From: an uncultured Rhodospirillaceae bacterium
Lineage (GTDB): Bacteria; Pseudomonadota; Alphaproteobacteria; CAAGCB01; CAG-977
Length of the DNA: 12,453 bases
Assembly: GCA_900553035.1 (NCBI GenBank)
Contig: USCC01000064.1
Location: 1-12,453, forward strand
Reading direction: 5' to 3'
Positions within the stretch are counted from its first letter, which is position 1. Every line of letters begins with the position of its first letter. This document shows, piece after piece, positions 1-7,911 of this stretch. The position numbers and the translations under genes were made by a program. Under the pieces are notes generated by a model. That model was not told the DNA's origin and ran no database searches. It saw only the letters and a program-made list of their open reading frames with translations.

Positions 1-624
1 ATCGCCCACAACGCCCCCGCTGGCAGCAAGGTGAACTGCACGGTCACCATCTCCAGCCGCAACTGCGACTACCTCTACACCGTGTCCTTCTACCCGGAAG
101 AGCAACTTGTGCCCCGCGGCAGACCTACCCTCAGCCGTGACACCCTGACGTATGGCGAGAAGCTGGGCGACATCACCATCTCCGGCAACCTGTGGGACAG
201 CGAGAAAAACCCCATCGATGGCCGGTTCTCCTGGGACTACCCCGAGGCCACGCCCGAGGTGGGTTCCTACACCACCAACTGGACCTTCACGAGCTATGAT
301 GACGCCTATCTGCCCTTCATCGATGGCACGGTGACCATCACCGTGAACAAGATCACCCTGGACAGCACGCCCAAGTTCACCCTGATCTCCACCAGCGGCA
401 AGACCCTGGCGGACGCGGGTCTGGCGGCGGTGCGGATTTTGGAAAAGGGCGGGCGTCCGAAAAGGGTTTATGTCCCGGGCGACATTGCGTTTGGTGAAGC
501 GTTCACCCTGCGCAGTGAAGGGTATGTCGTGGTATGCGGGCTGGCTTCCGGAGATGCATTTGCGGAAGCGCGGCGTCTGTCGTGTGATTGTTTATACAGG
601 GAAGGCAAGGTTCAGCCGTTTTAA
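1..624 (+). CDS. hisZ: Chimeric open frame: Ig-like surface-protein fragment joined to HisZ-like C-terminus (5' partial)
   Basis: The frame is open from base 1, so the true start lies outside; GTG at 31 is only an internal codon. Residues ~1-140 resemble the tandem bacterial Ig-like modules of Firmicutes surface proteins: a 'LTYGEKLGDITISG' strand, 'GRFSW', 'VGSYTTNWTF', a 'VTITVNK' module end and then 'SGKTLADA'. Residues ~141-207 resemble the C-terminus of HisZ, the catalytically inactive regulatory subunit of ATP phosphoribosyltransferase (histidine pathway): 'PKRVYVPGD', 'LRSEGYVVVCGL' and 'AEARRLSCD'. hisZ commonly lies directly before purA in alphaproteobacteria, and purA starts 19 bases after this stop. 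Codon use switches at the same place: nearly all third positions are C or G before ~420, mixed afterwards. The two halves therefore probably come from different genomes and the fused protein is probably not real. The HisZ symbol applies only to the last ~200 bases and rests on remembered family sequence. Confidence 0.6.
   Translation: MAHNAPAGSKVNCTVTISSRNCDYLYTVSFYPEEQLVPRGRPTLSRDTLTYGEKLGDITISGNLWDSEKNPIDGRFSWDYPEATPEVGSYTTNWTFTSYDDAYLPFIDGTVTITVNKITLDSTPKFTLISTSGKTLADAGLAAVRILEKGGRPKRVYVPGDIAFGEAFTLRSEGYVVVCGLASGDAFAEARRLSCDCLYREGKVQPF
405..435. other. Probable chimeric junction between foreign DNA and the alphaproteobacterial contig
   Basis: Protein family, codon usage and lysine/isoleucine codon choice all change here. 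To the left, ATC, ACC, AAC, GAC, AAG and CTG dominate; to the right ATT, AAA, GTT, TTT and GAA appear freely, as in purA and the rest of the window. The bases at the join contain a short internal repetition (CTGGCGGACGCGGGT followed by CTGGCGGCG), which could have allowed a false overlap during assembly. The exact base cannot be fixed by eye. Confidence 0.6.
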
Positions 625-643
625 AATGAGGAGCTTTTAAAAA

Positions 644-1936
644 ATGACCAATATCGTGATTATCGGCGCTCAGTGGGGCGACGAAGGCAAAGGGAAAATC
701 GTCGACTGGATGTCTGAAAAAGCGGACGTTGTCGTTCGGTTCCAGGGGGGCCACAACGCCGGGCATACGTTGGTCGTTGACGGCGTGACCTATAAGCTGA
801 GTCTTCTGCCTTCGGGGATCGTCCGCGGCAAGCTTTCTGTTATCGGAAACGGTGTTGTGGTGGATCCCTGGGCGTTCCGGGATGAAATGAAGCGCATTTC
901 GGATCTGGGAGTCAAAATCACACCGGAAGTCCTGCGTATCGCGGAAAACGCGACGTTGATTCTGCCGTTGCACAAAGAATTGGATCAGATGCGCGAAGCG
1001 GCCGCCGGAAAGGGTAAAATCGGAACGACGGGCCGCGGTATTGGCCCGGCTTACGAAGATAAAGTCGCCCGCCGCGCCGTCCGTGTCGGCGATCTGGCTG
1101 AAAAAGAAAGCCTCCCGGGGAAAATCGAGCGCCTGCTGGCTCATCACAATGCTTTGCGCAAAGGAATGGGCGAACCGGAGATTGACGGGGCGAAACTGCT
1201 GGAACAGCTGAACGAAATCGCCGAAGTCGTTCTGCCGTTCGCGGAACCTGTCTGGAAAACGCTGGACGAGCAGTACACGGCGGGCAAAGCCATCCTGTTT
1301 GAAGGGGCGCAGGGGTCAATGCTGGACAATGACTACGGCACCTATCCGTTTGTGACGTCTTCCAATACGATTGCGGGACAGGCGGCGGTCGGTTCGGGCA
1401 TGGGAATGAAAGTGGTGGATCATGTCATCGGCGTTGTGAAAGCCTATACGACGCGTGTCGGCAGCGGGCCTTTTCCGACGGAACTGTTTGATGAAACGGG
1501 TGATCTGATTCGCTCCGAAGGACATGAGTTCGGCACGGTGACCGGCCGTCCGCGCCGGACGGGCTGGTTTGACGCCGTTCTGGTGCGCCAGGCCATCAAG
1601 GTCAACGGCGTGCAGGGGCTGGCGGTGATGAAGCTGGACGTTCTGGACAAGCTGGACGAACTGAAAATCTGTGTCGGTTATGAGCACAAGGGAAAGAAGC
1701 TGGACACGTACCCGATGGCTTTGAATGCGCAGGCCGAAGTGACACCGGTTTATGAAACGCTTCCGGGGTGGAAAACATCAACCTTCGGCATTCGCGAATT
1801 TGACAGGCTCCCGGAAAATGCGAAGAAATACATCCGTCGCCTGGAAGAGCTTCTGGACGCACCGGTTGATGTCGTGTCGACCAGCCCGGAACGCGAGGAC
1901 GTCATTATCATCCGTGATCCGTATAAGGCCGGATAA
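644..1936 (+). CDS. purA: Adenylosuccinate synthetase
   Basis: PurA catalyses the GTP-dependent joining of IMP and aspartate to give adenylosuccinate, the first committed step of AMP synthesis, in the cytosol. The 430-residue length is normal for bacterial PurA. The N-terminal GDEGKGK loop is at 12-18 with catalytic Asp13, and GGHNAGHT at 35-42 carries the catalytic His41 (E. coli numbering coincides). The IMP-binding GTTGRGIGP segment is at 127-135, and QGSMLDNDYGTYPFVT at 223-238. TGRPRRTGW is at 300-308, the GTP-binding KLDVLD at 330-335, and STSPERED near the C-terminus. The start ATG has GAGGAG at 628-633, ten bases upstream. It follows the HisZ-like stop by 19 bases, so co-transcription with the upstream gene is likely. 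Nothing in the sequence suggests loss of function. Confidence 0.98.
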   Translation: MTNIVIIGAQWGDEGKGKIVDWMSEKADVVVRFQGGHNAGHTLVVDGVTYKLSLLPSGIVRGKLSVIGNGVVVDPWAFRDEMKRISDLGVKITPEVLRIAENATLILPLHKELDQMREAAAGKGKIGTTGRGIGPAYEDKVARRAVRVGDLAEKESLPGKIERLLAHHNALRKGMGEPEIDGAKLLEQLNEIAEVVLPFAEPVWKTLDEQYTAGKAILFEGAQGSMLDNDYGTYPFVTSSNTIAGQAAVGSGMGMKVVDHVIGVVKAYTTRVGSGPFPTELFDETGDLIRSEGHEFGTVTGRPRRTGWFDAVLVRQAIKVNGVQGLAVMKLDVLDKLDELKICVGYEHKGKKLDTYPMALNAQAEVTPVYETLPGWKTSTFGIREFDRLPENAKKYIRRLEELLDAPVDVVSTSPEREDVIIIRDPYKAG

Positions 1937-1974
1937 ATAACTCTCTTTTCATTTCGTGAAAAAGTGTGTAATAT

Positions 1975-2013
1975 CAATAAGGGGATATGCCAGGAGGCAA
2001 AATTCCCTTATTG
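1975..2013 (+). terminator. Long hairpin after purA (possible terminator or leader structure)
   Basis: Bases 1975-1986 pair with 2002-2013 (12 bp, one G-T wobble). After a small internal loop, TGCC at 1988-1991 pairs with GGCA at 1996-1999 around an AGGA tetraloop. The hairpin starts 38 bases after the purA stop. The 3' side runs into TTGTATTTTG, which is T-rich but not a clean T-tract, so termination is plausible, not certain. Because it also lies 35 bases before the kinase-like gene, it could instead fold in that gene's leader. A perfect Shine-Dalgarno string AGGAGG (1992-1997) sits in the apical part with no suitable start codon after it. Confidence 0.45.
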
Positions 2014-2048
2014 TATTTTGATAACAGGGTATCCCTAGGAAAGAAGCC

Positions 2049-4121
2049 ATGGCGGAACCGAATACTGCGCAACAGACTGAAAAGGCTGAACCGAACAGGC
2101 CGGCAAACGGAGCGGCCGCCTCGTTCAGCGATACGAAGACATATACCGTCGTCCGGGACAGGTTCCGGGTTTATCCCGGGCGCCCGATGCCGCTTTTGGA
2201 TTTGCCGAGTGCGAAGGCGTTCGCCGCGGTGGATATGACGACTCCGGATCATAAGGTTTTTGCTCTTGTCTGCCGTCCGGATCTGCCGATCCGTGTGGCA
2301 AACCTGAGCGTTCTGCGCAACATGAAAAGCGAAGGCCTGCTGCCTCTGGTCGAAGCCGGAACAGCGTTTTGGCCGCTGTTTGACGCCAAAACCATGATTC
2401 TGATTTACGCCCAGCCTCTGGGCGGACGCGTGATGGGCAATACGTCGACAGCGCGAATCATCCCGGCCGAAGAAGCCGAATTCATTTCGCACTGGGCGCG
2501 TCCCCTGTTGATAGGAATTAACGATCTGTCCGTCCGCGGTGTGACGCACCGGGCCATCCGTCCGGACAATCTGTTTTACATGGACGCCGAAAAAACGCAT
2601 GTCGTATGGGGCGACTGTATTTCGTGTCCGCCGGCATATGACCAGCCGGATACCTTTGAAACAATCGAAACTTCAATGTGTATGCCGGAAGGGCGCGGTA
2701 TCGGGACAACGGCGAATGACCTGTACTCTTTCGGCGCAACCCTGGTCTGTCTTTCTCTGGGCCACAATCCGGTCGCGCGGCTTTCTGATCAGGAACTGAT
2801 GGATCTGAAGATTAAAAAAGGTTCCTATGCCGCCCTGATCGGCGAAGAGCGCATTTCCCTGTCCCTGATCGAACTTCTCCGCGGCCTGTTGGCGGATAAT
2901 CCCGAGCAGCGGTGGAACATTTCATCGACCGAGATGTGGATGGACGGCCGCCGCATGACGCCAATTCAGTCGCGCGGCAATAAAAACTCTCAAAGACCGT
3001 TTCTGTTTAACGGCATTGAATACTTCTCTTACCGCGATCTGGCGGTTGCTTTTACCCGAAATTGGGAAATGGCGGCCGACGCCATCCGAAGCGAAAAGCT
3101 GACAATATGGGTCAAGCGCGGTTTTGAAGACACGGCGACCGCGGATGAAATCGGCAAGGCAATCAATGCCGCCAATATCAATTTTTCCATCCGCGAACGA
3201 CAGGACGATTACCTGGTCGCGCGCGTCTGCATGCTTCTGGATCGCAAGGCTCCCCTGCGGATGCGCCAGTGGTGTTTCATGCCCGAAGCCCTTGGAACCG
3301 TCATGGCGGCAACAATGATGCAGCAGAAAGACATCAAGCCTCTGATCGGCATCATTACCACCGGGTATCTGGAAAACTGGTATGAATACCAGCATGACAA
3401 AGTCGCGCGCCAGTCCGTCAAAAACCTGCAGATGATATTACAGAAGCCGGAACTCGGGATGGGCATTGAGCGCTGTCTGTACGAACTGAACGACGGACTG
3501 CCCTGTCAGAGTCCGATGATTGTCCGGGAATATATCGACGACGTGCGCAAGCTTCTTCCGGCTCTGGAAAGTATATCGAAAAAGGCCGATCCGCGTTCCT
3601 GGCCGCTGGATCGCCATATTTCCGCCTATATTGCGGCGAAGTTCGGTACAAAGGTGGCGGAACAGTTGACCGCCATCAACCGCCCGAAAGCGTCGGTCGC
3701 AACCGGCGGGATGCTGAGCCTTCTGGCCATGCTGCAATGGACGTTCGGCCCTGAACACCTGTACGCTCTGTGCAGTTGGATCGGCGGCCTGGTTTCCCCG
3801 ATCATCAAAAGTTATCATAACCGGGAAAAACAGCAGCAGATGGAAAAAGAACTGCCGCGCTACATTCGTCGGGGAAATCTGGCGGATTTGTATAAATTCC
3901 TGGATAATAAGGAAGACCGTGTGCTGGACGATAACGATTTTGTCAGAGCACAGAACGAATACGCCGAAATTTCGGCTGAAATCGAATACCTGGACGGCAG
4001 CCGGACAGAGCGGGAGGAATACGGTTACCTTCTGGGGAATCAGATTGCTTCGGTTCTGTCCTTTTCCATTGCGGTGCTGACGATGTTTGTACTGTTGCTG
4101 AAACGTTTCATCGGAGGTTGA
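2049..4121 (+). CDS. Degenerate protein-kinase-like (pseudokinase) membrane protein
   Basis: 690 residues. A eukaryotic-type Ser/Thr kinase fold is suggested over about residues 30-300. HRAIRPDN at 167-174 occupies the catalytic-loop position (canonical HRDLKPEN), DLYSFGATL at 224-232 matches subdomain IX, and NPEQRW at 284-289 the end of the C-lobe. Key catalytic residues appear missing: the HRD aspartate is Ala169, the DFG site reads WGD (187-189), and no glycine-rich loop or clear VAIK lysine is visible. Phosphotransfer is therefore unlikely; nucleotide binding or scaffolding is more plausible (inference). Residues ~310-550 form a soluble region I do not recognise, 552-585 is hydrophobic, 590-660 is charged and helical, and 665-685 is a C-terminal membrane anchor. 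No in-frame start exists upstream, since TAA lies at 2022-2024; AGGAAAG near 2037-2043 serves ATG 2049. The next gene starts 2 bases after the stop, so the two are almost certainly one operon. The cellular role is unknown. Confidence 0.8.
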   Translation: MAEPNTAQQTEKAEPNRPANGAAASFSDTKTYTVVRDRFRVYPGRPMPLLDLPSAKAFAAVDMTTPDHKVFALVCRPDLPIRVANLSVLRNMKSEGLLPLVEAGTAFWPLFDAKTMILIYAQPLGGRVMGNTSTARIIPAEEAEFISHWARPLLIGINDLSVRGVTHRAIRPDNLFYMDAEKTHVVWGDCISCPPAYDQPDTFETIETSMCMPEGRGIGTTANDLYSFGATLVCLSLGHNPVARLSDQELMDLKIKKGSYAALIGEERISLSLIELLRGLLADNPEQRWNISSTEMWMDGRRMTPIQSRGNKNSQRPFLFNGIEYFSYRDLAVAFTRNWEMAADAIRSEKLTIWVKRGFEDTATADEIGKAINAANINFSIRERQDDYLVARVCMLLDRKAPLRMRQWCFMPEALGTVMAATMMQQKDIKPLIGIITTGYLENWYEYQHDKVARQSVKNLQMILQKPELGMGIERCLYELNDGLPCQSPMIVREYIDDVRKLLPALESISKKADPRSWPLDRHISAYIAAKFGTKVAEQLTAINRPKASVATGGMLSLLAMLQWTFGPEHLYALCSWIGGLVSPIIKSYHNREKQQQMEKELPRYIRRGNLADLYKFLDNKEDRVLDDNDFVRAQNEYAEISAEIEYLDGSRTEREEYGYLLGNQIASVLSFSIAVLTMFVLLLKRFIGG
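4113..4117 (+). promoter_or_regulatory. Ribosome binding site fixing the start of the small membrane gene
   Basis: GGAGG lies inside the last codons of the kinase-like gene, six bases before ATG 4124. An alternative TTG at 4118 directly abuts this site and overlaps the upstream TGA, so ATG 4124 is the better start. The arrangement suggests translational coupling. Confidence 0.7.
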
Positions 4122-4123
4122 AC

Positions 4124-4642
4124 ATGGCGAATGCTGAAGAAGTTGCCAAAGAAACACCGAAGGCGAACAGCCTGAAGAAAAAGGACGGTTTCGTCGGCCC
4201 CGGCCTGTCTTTTCTGATTCTTTTTCCGCTGTTGCTGATGATGCTGCCGACGGCTGTTTTCCTGTTTCTGGGGATGCTGCCGACTTTGGTGGCTCTGATG
4301 GTCGAAACGAAATCAAAATTCAAATACAAATATAAATGGCTGTGTATCGGCGGCGTCAATTTCGCCGGGTGCCTTCCTTTCCTGTTCCAAATGTGGTTCG
4401 GTGACAATTCACTGGACGCCGCGATTGCTTTGTTCATGAACGTATCGACGCTGATCGTTGTTTATGGCTCGGCCGCTATCGGATGGATTTTCTTCCGCTG
4501 TATCCCGCCTCTGGTTCTCAGCTTTCTGGAAATGACGGATCAGCGCCGCGTCGTCCATCTGCGCGACCTGCAGAAAAGACTGATTGAAAAGTGGGGCGAA
4601 GAAGTCAGCATGGGAGGCGAGGAAGTTAAAAAGCAGCCGTAA
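4124..4642 (+). CDS. Small multi-pass membrane protein of unknown function
   Basis: 172 residues and not a family I can name. The N-terminal ~25 residues are charged and Lys-rich. Hydrophobic stretches follow at about 28-45 and 47-60 (probably a hairpin of two helices), 72-91, and 101-135 (one or two helices). A short positively charged KSKFKYKYK loop lies at 63-71. The C-terminal ~35 residues are a charged, probably helical cytoplasmic tail. It starts 2 bases after the kinase-like gene with a GGAGG site inside that gene, so the pair is translated from one message. This suggests a membrane partner of the pseudokinase (inference from position only). The last 17 bases overlap the 3' end of trkH on the other strand, leaving no room for a dedicated terminator. 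Confidence 0.82.
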   Translation: MANAEEVAKETPKANSLKKKDGFVGPGLSFLILFPLLLMMLPTAVFLFLGMLPTLVALMVETKSKFKYKYKWLCIGGVNFAGCLPFLFQMWFGDNSLDAAIALFMNVSTLIVVYGSAAIGWIFFRCIPPLVLSFLEMTDQRRVVHLRDLQKRLIEKWGEEVSMGGEEVKKQP

Positions 4643-6104
4643 CCGTATTCTTTTTTTCCTTCCGCCATGCCAAAGGCAGGAGCAGGACGAAAACGGTCAT
4701 ATATTCCAGGCGGCCCAGCATCATATCAATCGATAAAATCCATTTTGCCGAAGGCGGCAGGACGGCAAAGCTTCCTGTCGGGCCAATGACCGGCCCAAGC
4801 CCCGCTCCGACATTTCCCAAAGCGGACAAAGAGCCGCTGATCGCCGTGATGAAGTCCAGCCCAAGCAGGGACAGAAGCAGGGAAGAAATCAAAAACGACA
4901 GGAAAAAGATTGTCATGAACACGAAAACGCCGGATATGACGTCTTCGTTCAGCGGTTTGCCGTTGTATTTCGCGACAAAAACGCCATGCGGCAGGATTTT
5001 GTTGCGCAGGTATTTGACCGCCGACAGATACAGAATGTCGAAACGGAAAATCTTGATGCCGCCCGCTGTTGAACCGGTGCAGGAACCGATGGGCAGCAGG
5101 ATGACAAGGAACATTGTGGCAAAAGCCCCCCACGATCCGAAATCCTCGGAAGAAAAGCCGGTCGTCGTCAGGATGGAAACAATGGTAAATGCGACGGCTC
5201 GCAGAGCCTCAAACACTCCGCGGCCGGGATAGGTCCATTTCAGCCATATCGTTAAAATCAGAACAGTCGCCAGCGTAAACAGGATATATGTTTTGACCTG
5301 AAGGTCGCTTTTGACTTTGTCCCAGTCACGGATAAAGAAAAAATACAGGAAAAAGAAGGGCATGCCCGATATGAACATAAAAAAGATAAGCAGCCACTGC
5401 TGAAGCGCCGACAGGTTCATGGCCGAGGAATCGCGGGGCGCGAACCCGCCGGTCGGAATGGTCGACAGAGAATACGTAACCGCTTCAAACAGATCCAGCC
5501 CGGAAAAATAAAGCGATAAGATACACCCGATGGTCAGGACAATGTATACGATCATCATTGTCCCGATGATCTGAGACGTTTTCGGCATGGTTTTTCCGGA
5601 TTTGTCGGAGGATTCCGTTGAAAACAGTTGCATCCCTCCGATACGGAGCATGGGCAGAATGGCCAGGGCAATCACGATAATCCCAAGGCCGCCGAACCAC
5701 TGTATCATTCCGCGCCAGAGCAGAAGCCCCCGCGGTCTTAAATCCAGTTTTGAGATAACCGTTGCCCCCATGGTGGTCAGGCCGGACATCGTTTCAAAAA
5801 ACGCGTCCGTATAGTTCAGCGGTTCCGGGGCAAAGAAAAAAGGAAGGGCGCAGAAGACACAGACCAGAAGCCAGACCAGGGATGTCGTCAGATACATTTC
5901 CCGCACCGACAGCCTGTCCCACCTGTTGTAAAACGTCAGCATGAAGAGCAGGGCGAAAAAGCATGTCACGACCGCGGACAGGCAGAAAGAATATCCGGAA
6001 GCCGTCCGTCCGTCCGCGAAATCAAGGATCCCGGGAATAAGCATCGCCGCCCCGAAAATGAGCAGGATGAAACCGGAAACAAAGAACGTAATTCCCAGAC
6101 GCAT
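4626..6104 (-). CDS. trkH: Trk-type potassium uptake transporter, membrane subunit
   Basis: 492 residues, normal for TrkH/KtrB-type superfamily K+ transporters, which form the ion-conducting subunit in the inner membrane. The four pore-loop repeats are visible with their filter glycines: LTTMGATV (Gly113), STIPTGGFAP (Gly219), LTTTGFSSEDF (Gly316) and LGNVGAGLG (Gly433). Other family signatures are FSTESSD at 161-167, GSTAGGIK at 344-351 and GRLEYMTV at 464-471 near the C-terminus. Regulatory TrkA, normally required for gating, is not in the window. The gene is last in a minus-strand operon: it starts 15 bases after the aminopeptidase stop, and its AAGGAA site (revcomp of 6115-6120) overlaps that stop codon. 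TrkH rather than KtrB is favoured by length and the N-terminal two-helix extension, but the distinction is by eye. Confidence 0.93.
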   Translation of the reverse strand: MRLGITFFVSGFILLIFGAAMLIPGILDFADGRTASGYSFCLSAVVTCFFALLFMLTFYNRWDRLSVREMYLTTSLVWLLVCVFCALPFFFAPEPLNYTDAFFETMSGLTTMGATVISKLDLRPRGLLLWRGMIQWFGGLGIIVIALAILPMLRIGGMQLFSTESSDKSGKTMPKTSQIIGTMMIVYIVLTIGCILSLYFSGLDLFEAVTYSLSTIPTGGFAPRDSSAMNLSALQQWLLIFFMFISGMPFFFLYFFFIRDWDKVKSDLQVKTYILFTLATVLILTIWLKWTYPGRGVFEALRAVAFTIVSILTTTGFSSEDFGSWGAFATMFLVILLPIGSCTGSTAGGIKIFRFDILYLSAVKYLRNKILPHGVFVAKYNGKPLNEDVISGVFVFMTIFFLSFLISSLLLSLLGLDFITAISGSLSALGNVGAGLGPVIGPTGSFAVLPPSAKWILSIDMMLGRLEYMTVFVLLLPLAWRKEKKNTVTAAF

Positions 6105-6119
6105 ATCGTCGGTTTTCCT

Positions 6120-7898
6120 TTACAGAGGAGCGCAGGCATCAACCAGCCACGCGGCCGTTTCGGCGTCCGTCAGAGGCGTTATAATGCGGCGGATGCGGGC
6201 ATGATAGCCATCAATCCACGCCTTTTCACGCGGTGTCAGCTGAGCCTTGTCGATCAGGCGGCGGTCAAACGGTGCCAACGTCAGTGTTGACAGTCCCAGC
6301 GTGTTGATTTCCGAACCTTCGGTCGGCGGCAGAGGCTCGACCATGACGACGTTCTCAATCCGGATGCCGAACGCGCCGGATTTGTAATATCCGGGTTCGT
6401 TTGAAATCAGCATCCCCGGCATCAGGGCGATGCGGTTGCTGTAACGGGAAATGCGTTGCGGCCCTTCATGAACATTCAGATAACTGCCGATGCCGTGCCC
6501 CGTTCCATGCATGTAATCCACGCCGTCGCGCCACAGATACTGACGTGCCAGAATATCCAGCTGTGACCCGGTTGTGCCTTCGGGGAAGGCAATCGCGGCG
6601 ACGGCGATATGACCTTTCAGAACCTGCGTGTAGCGCTTTTTTTCCAGCGCACCCGGCGTCCCGACAGCCACCGTGCGCGTGACGTCGGTTGTGCCGTCCA
6701 GATACTGCGCCCCCGAATCAATCAGGAACAGAGATCCCGGCCGGATCGGCGCATTGTTGCGCTCGGACGTATGGTAATGAACCACGGCGGCATTTTTGCC
6801 GGCCGCGGCGATTGTCGCGAAGCTTTCACCACGGTAAAGCGGATTGTCAGAGCGGAATTCGGCCATTTTACGCGCGGCATCCAATTCATTCAGGCCGCCC
6901 TTCGGGGCTTCCCGGTCAAACCAGGCCAGAAAACGGCATACAGCCGCCCCATCGCGGACATGCGACAAAACCGCCCCTTCGCGTTCAACCGTATTTTTGC
7001 AGGCTTTGGGAAGCAGGCAGGGATCTTCTTTGGGATGGATTTTCGCACCGGATTTGGAAAGACGTTCATAAATCCACGCCGGGGAAAGCGCCATATCCAG
7101 CTGAACCCGAGCTTTGTTCCGGCCAAGGTCATCCAGAACATCCCCCAGAGCGGCCGGAGATTTGATTTCAACCAGAGAGCTTAATGCGCCGCGCAGACGG
7201 TCGGTGATTTTCTCCGGCGCGACAAACCAGTCAAGCGTGCCGTTTTTATGCAGGACGGCAAAGGACTGAACGACCGGAACGTAAGGGACGTCGCGCCCCC
7301 GTACATTCAAAAGCCACGCAATCGAATCCGGGGTAGAGAGGACAAGGGCGTCATCCTTGTCAATGCCCAGCTGGGAGGTCATGTCAGCGATTTTCGCCGT
7401 ACTGTCCTTTCCGGCATACATTTCAGGAAAGGGAACCGCCCATTGCGGTTCGGAAACAGGCTTGTCCGTCCACAAAAGGTCAATCGGGTTCCGGGCGACG
7501 GGAACGACGGCGGCTTCGTTCTTTGCACAGGCCGCCGCCATGCGTTTAACGTCATTCGGCGTATGAAGCCAGGGGTCATAGCCGACTTTTGAGCCGTTCG
7601 GCAACGCCGCAAAAAGCCATTCGCCGGCCTTGGCATCGTTCGTTTGAACAACCGTGATGATTTCGGGATTCGTTTCTTCCTGCGCCTGAAGCGTATAGCG
7701 CCCGTCCACGAACAGAAAAGCCCGGTCCAAAAGAACAACGGCCTCGCCCGCAGAGCCTGTGAAGCCGGTCAGCCAGGCCAGTCTTTCCGCCCCAGGGGCG
7801 ACGTATTCTCCCTGATATTCATCCGAACGCGGGACGACGAAACCGAACAGGGCGTTTTTCAGCATCCATTCGCGCAGGGCGGTCAGTCTTTCTTTCAT
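6120..7898 (-). CDS. Xaa-Pro aminopeptidase (aminopeptidase P, M24B family)
   Basis: A cytosolic metallopeptidase that removes an N-terminal residue preceding proline. 592 residues, the long three-domain form also seen in eukaryotic XPNPEP1, not the ~440-residue E. coli PepP form. The N-terminal creatinase-like domain starts MKERLTALREWM with VVPRSDEYQGEY. The C-terminal pita-bread domain shows the five expected metal ligands: Asp394 (LIDSGAQY), Asp405 (TTDVTRT), His468 (HGTGHGIG), Glu501 (NEPGYY) and Glu515 (IRIENV), plus His374/His376 (HYHTSERNN). The frame is open up to an ATG at 7946, but that lies inside prmA. ATG 7898 is preceded by GGGAG six bases away, and the protein from there begins where the family does. 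It lies 13 bases downstream of prmA and 15 upstream of trkH, so it belongs to the same operon. No signal peptide is visible. Confidence 0.93.
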   Translation of the reverse strand: MKERLTALREWMLKNALFGFVVPRSDEYQGEYVAPGAERLAWLTGFTGSAGEAVVLLDRAFLFVDGRYTLQAQEETNPEIITVVQTNDAKAGEWLFAALPNGSKVGYDPWLHTPNDVKRMAAACAKNEAAVVPVARNPIDLLWTDKPVSEPQWAVPFPEMYAGKDSTAKIADMTSQLGIDKDDALVLSTPDSIAWLLNVRGRDVPYVPVVQSFAVLHKNGTLDWFVAPEKITDRLRGALSSLVEIKSPAALGDVLDDLGRNKARVQLDMALSPAWIYERLSKSGAKIHPKEDPCLLPKACKNTVEREGAVLSHVRDGAAVCRFLAWFDREAPKGGLNELDAARKMAEFRSDNPLYRGESFATIAAAGKNAAVVHYHTSERNNAPIRPGSLFLIDSGAQYLDGTTDVTRTVAVGTPGALEKKRYTQVLKGHIAVAAIAFPEGTTGSQLDILARQYLWRDGVDYMHGTGHGIGSYLNVHEGPQRISRYSNRIALMPGMLISNEPGYYKSGAFGIRIENVVMVEPLPPTEGSEINTLGLSTLTLAPFDRRLIDKAQLTPREKAWIDGYHARIRRIITPLTDAETAAWLVDACAPL

Positions 7899-7904
7899 GC
7901 CGTT

Positions 7905-7909
7905 CTCCC
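7905..7909 (-). promoter_or_regulatory. Ribosome binding site fixing the aminopeptidase start
   Basis: Read on the minus strand this is GGGAG, six bases before the ATG at 7898-7896 and just after the prmA stop at 7912. It decides in favour of 7898 over the upstream in-frame ATG at 7946, which would overlap prmA by 35 bases. Confidence 0.65.
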
Positions 7910-7911
7910 GT

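Noticed and set aside
2019..2032. Partial match to the I-SceI homing endonuclease site (GATAACAGGGTA core)
   Set aside because: Only about 12 of 18 bases match, the ends differ, and nothing nearby suggests a homing element or a vector; treated as chance.
1987..2238. Small plus-strand open frame starting in the hairpin before the kinase-like gene
   Set aside because: No ribosome site upstream of its ATG, and it mostly overlaps the kinase-like coding region in another frame.
4118..4123. TTG start for the small membrane gene
   Set aside because: It leaves no spacing from GGAGG and overlaps the upstream stop codon; ATG 4124 has ideal spacing.
4643..4660. Run of seven T after the small membrane gene as a terminator
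   Set aside because: It lies inside the trkH coding region and no compact GC-rich stem precedes it on the plus strand.
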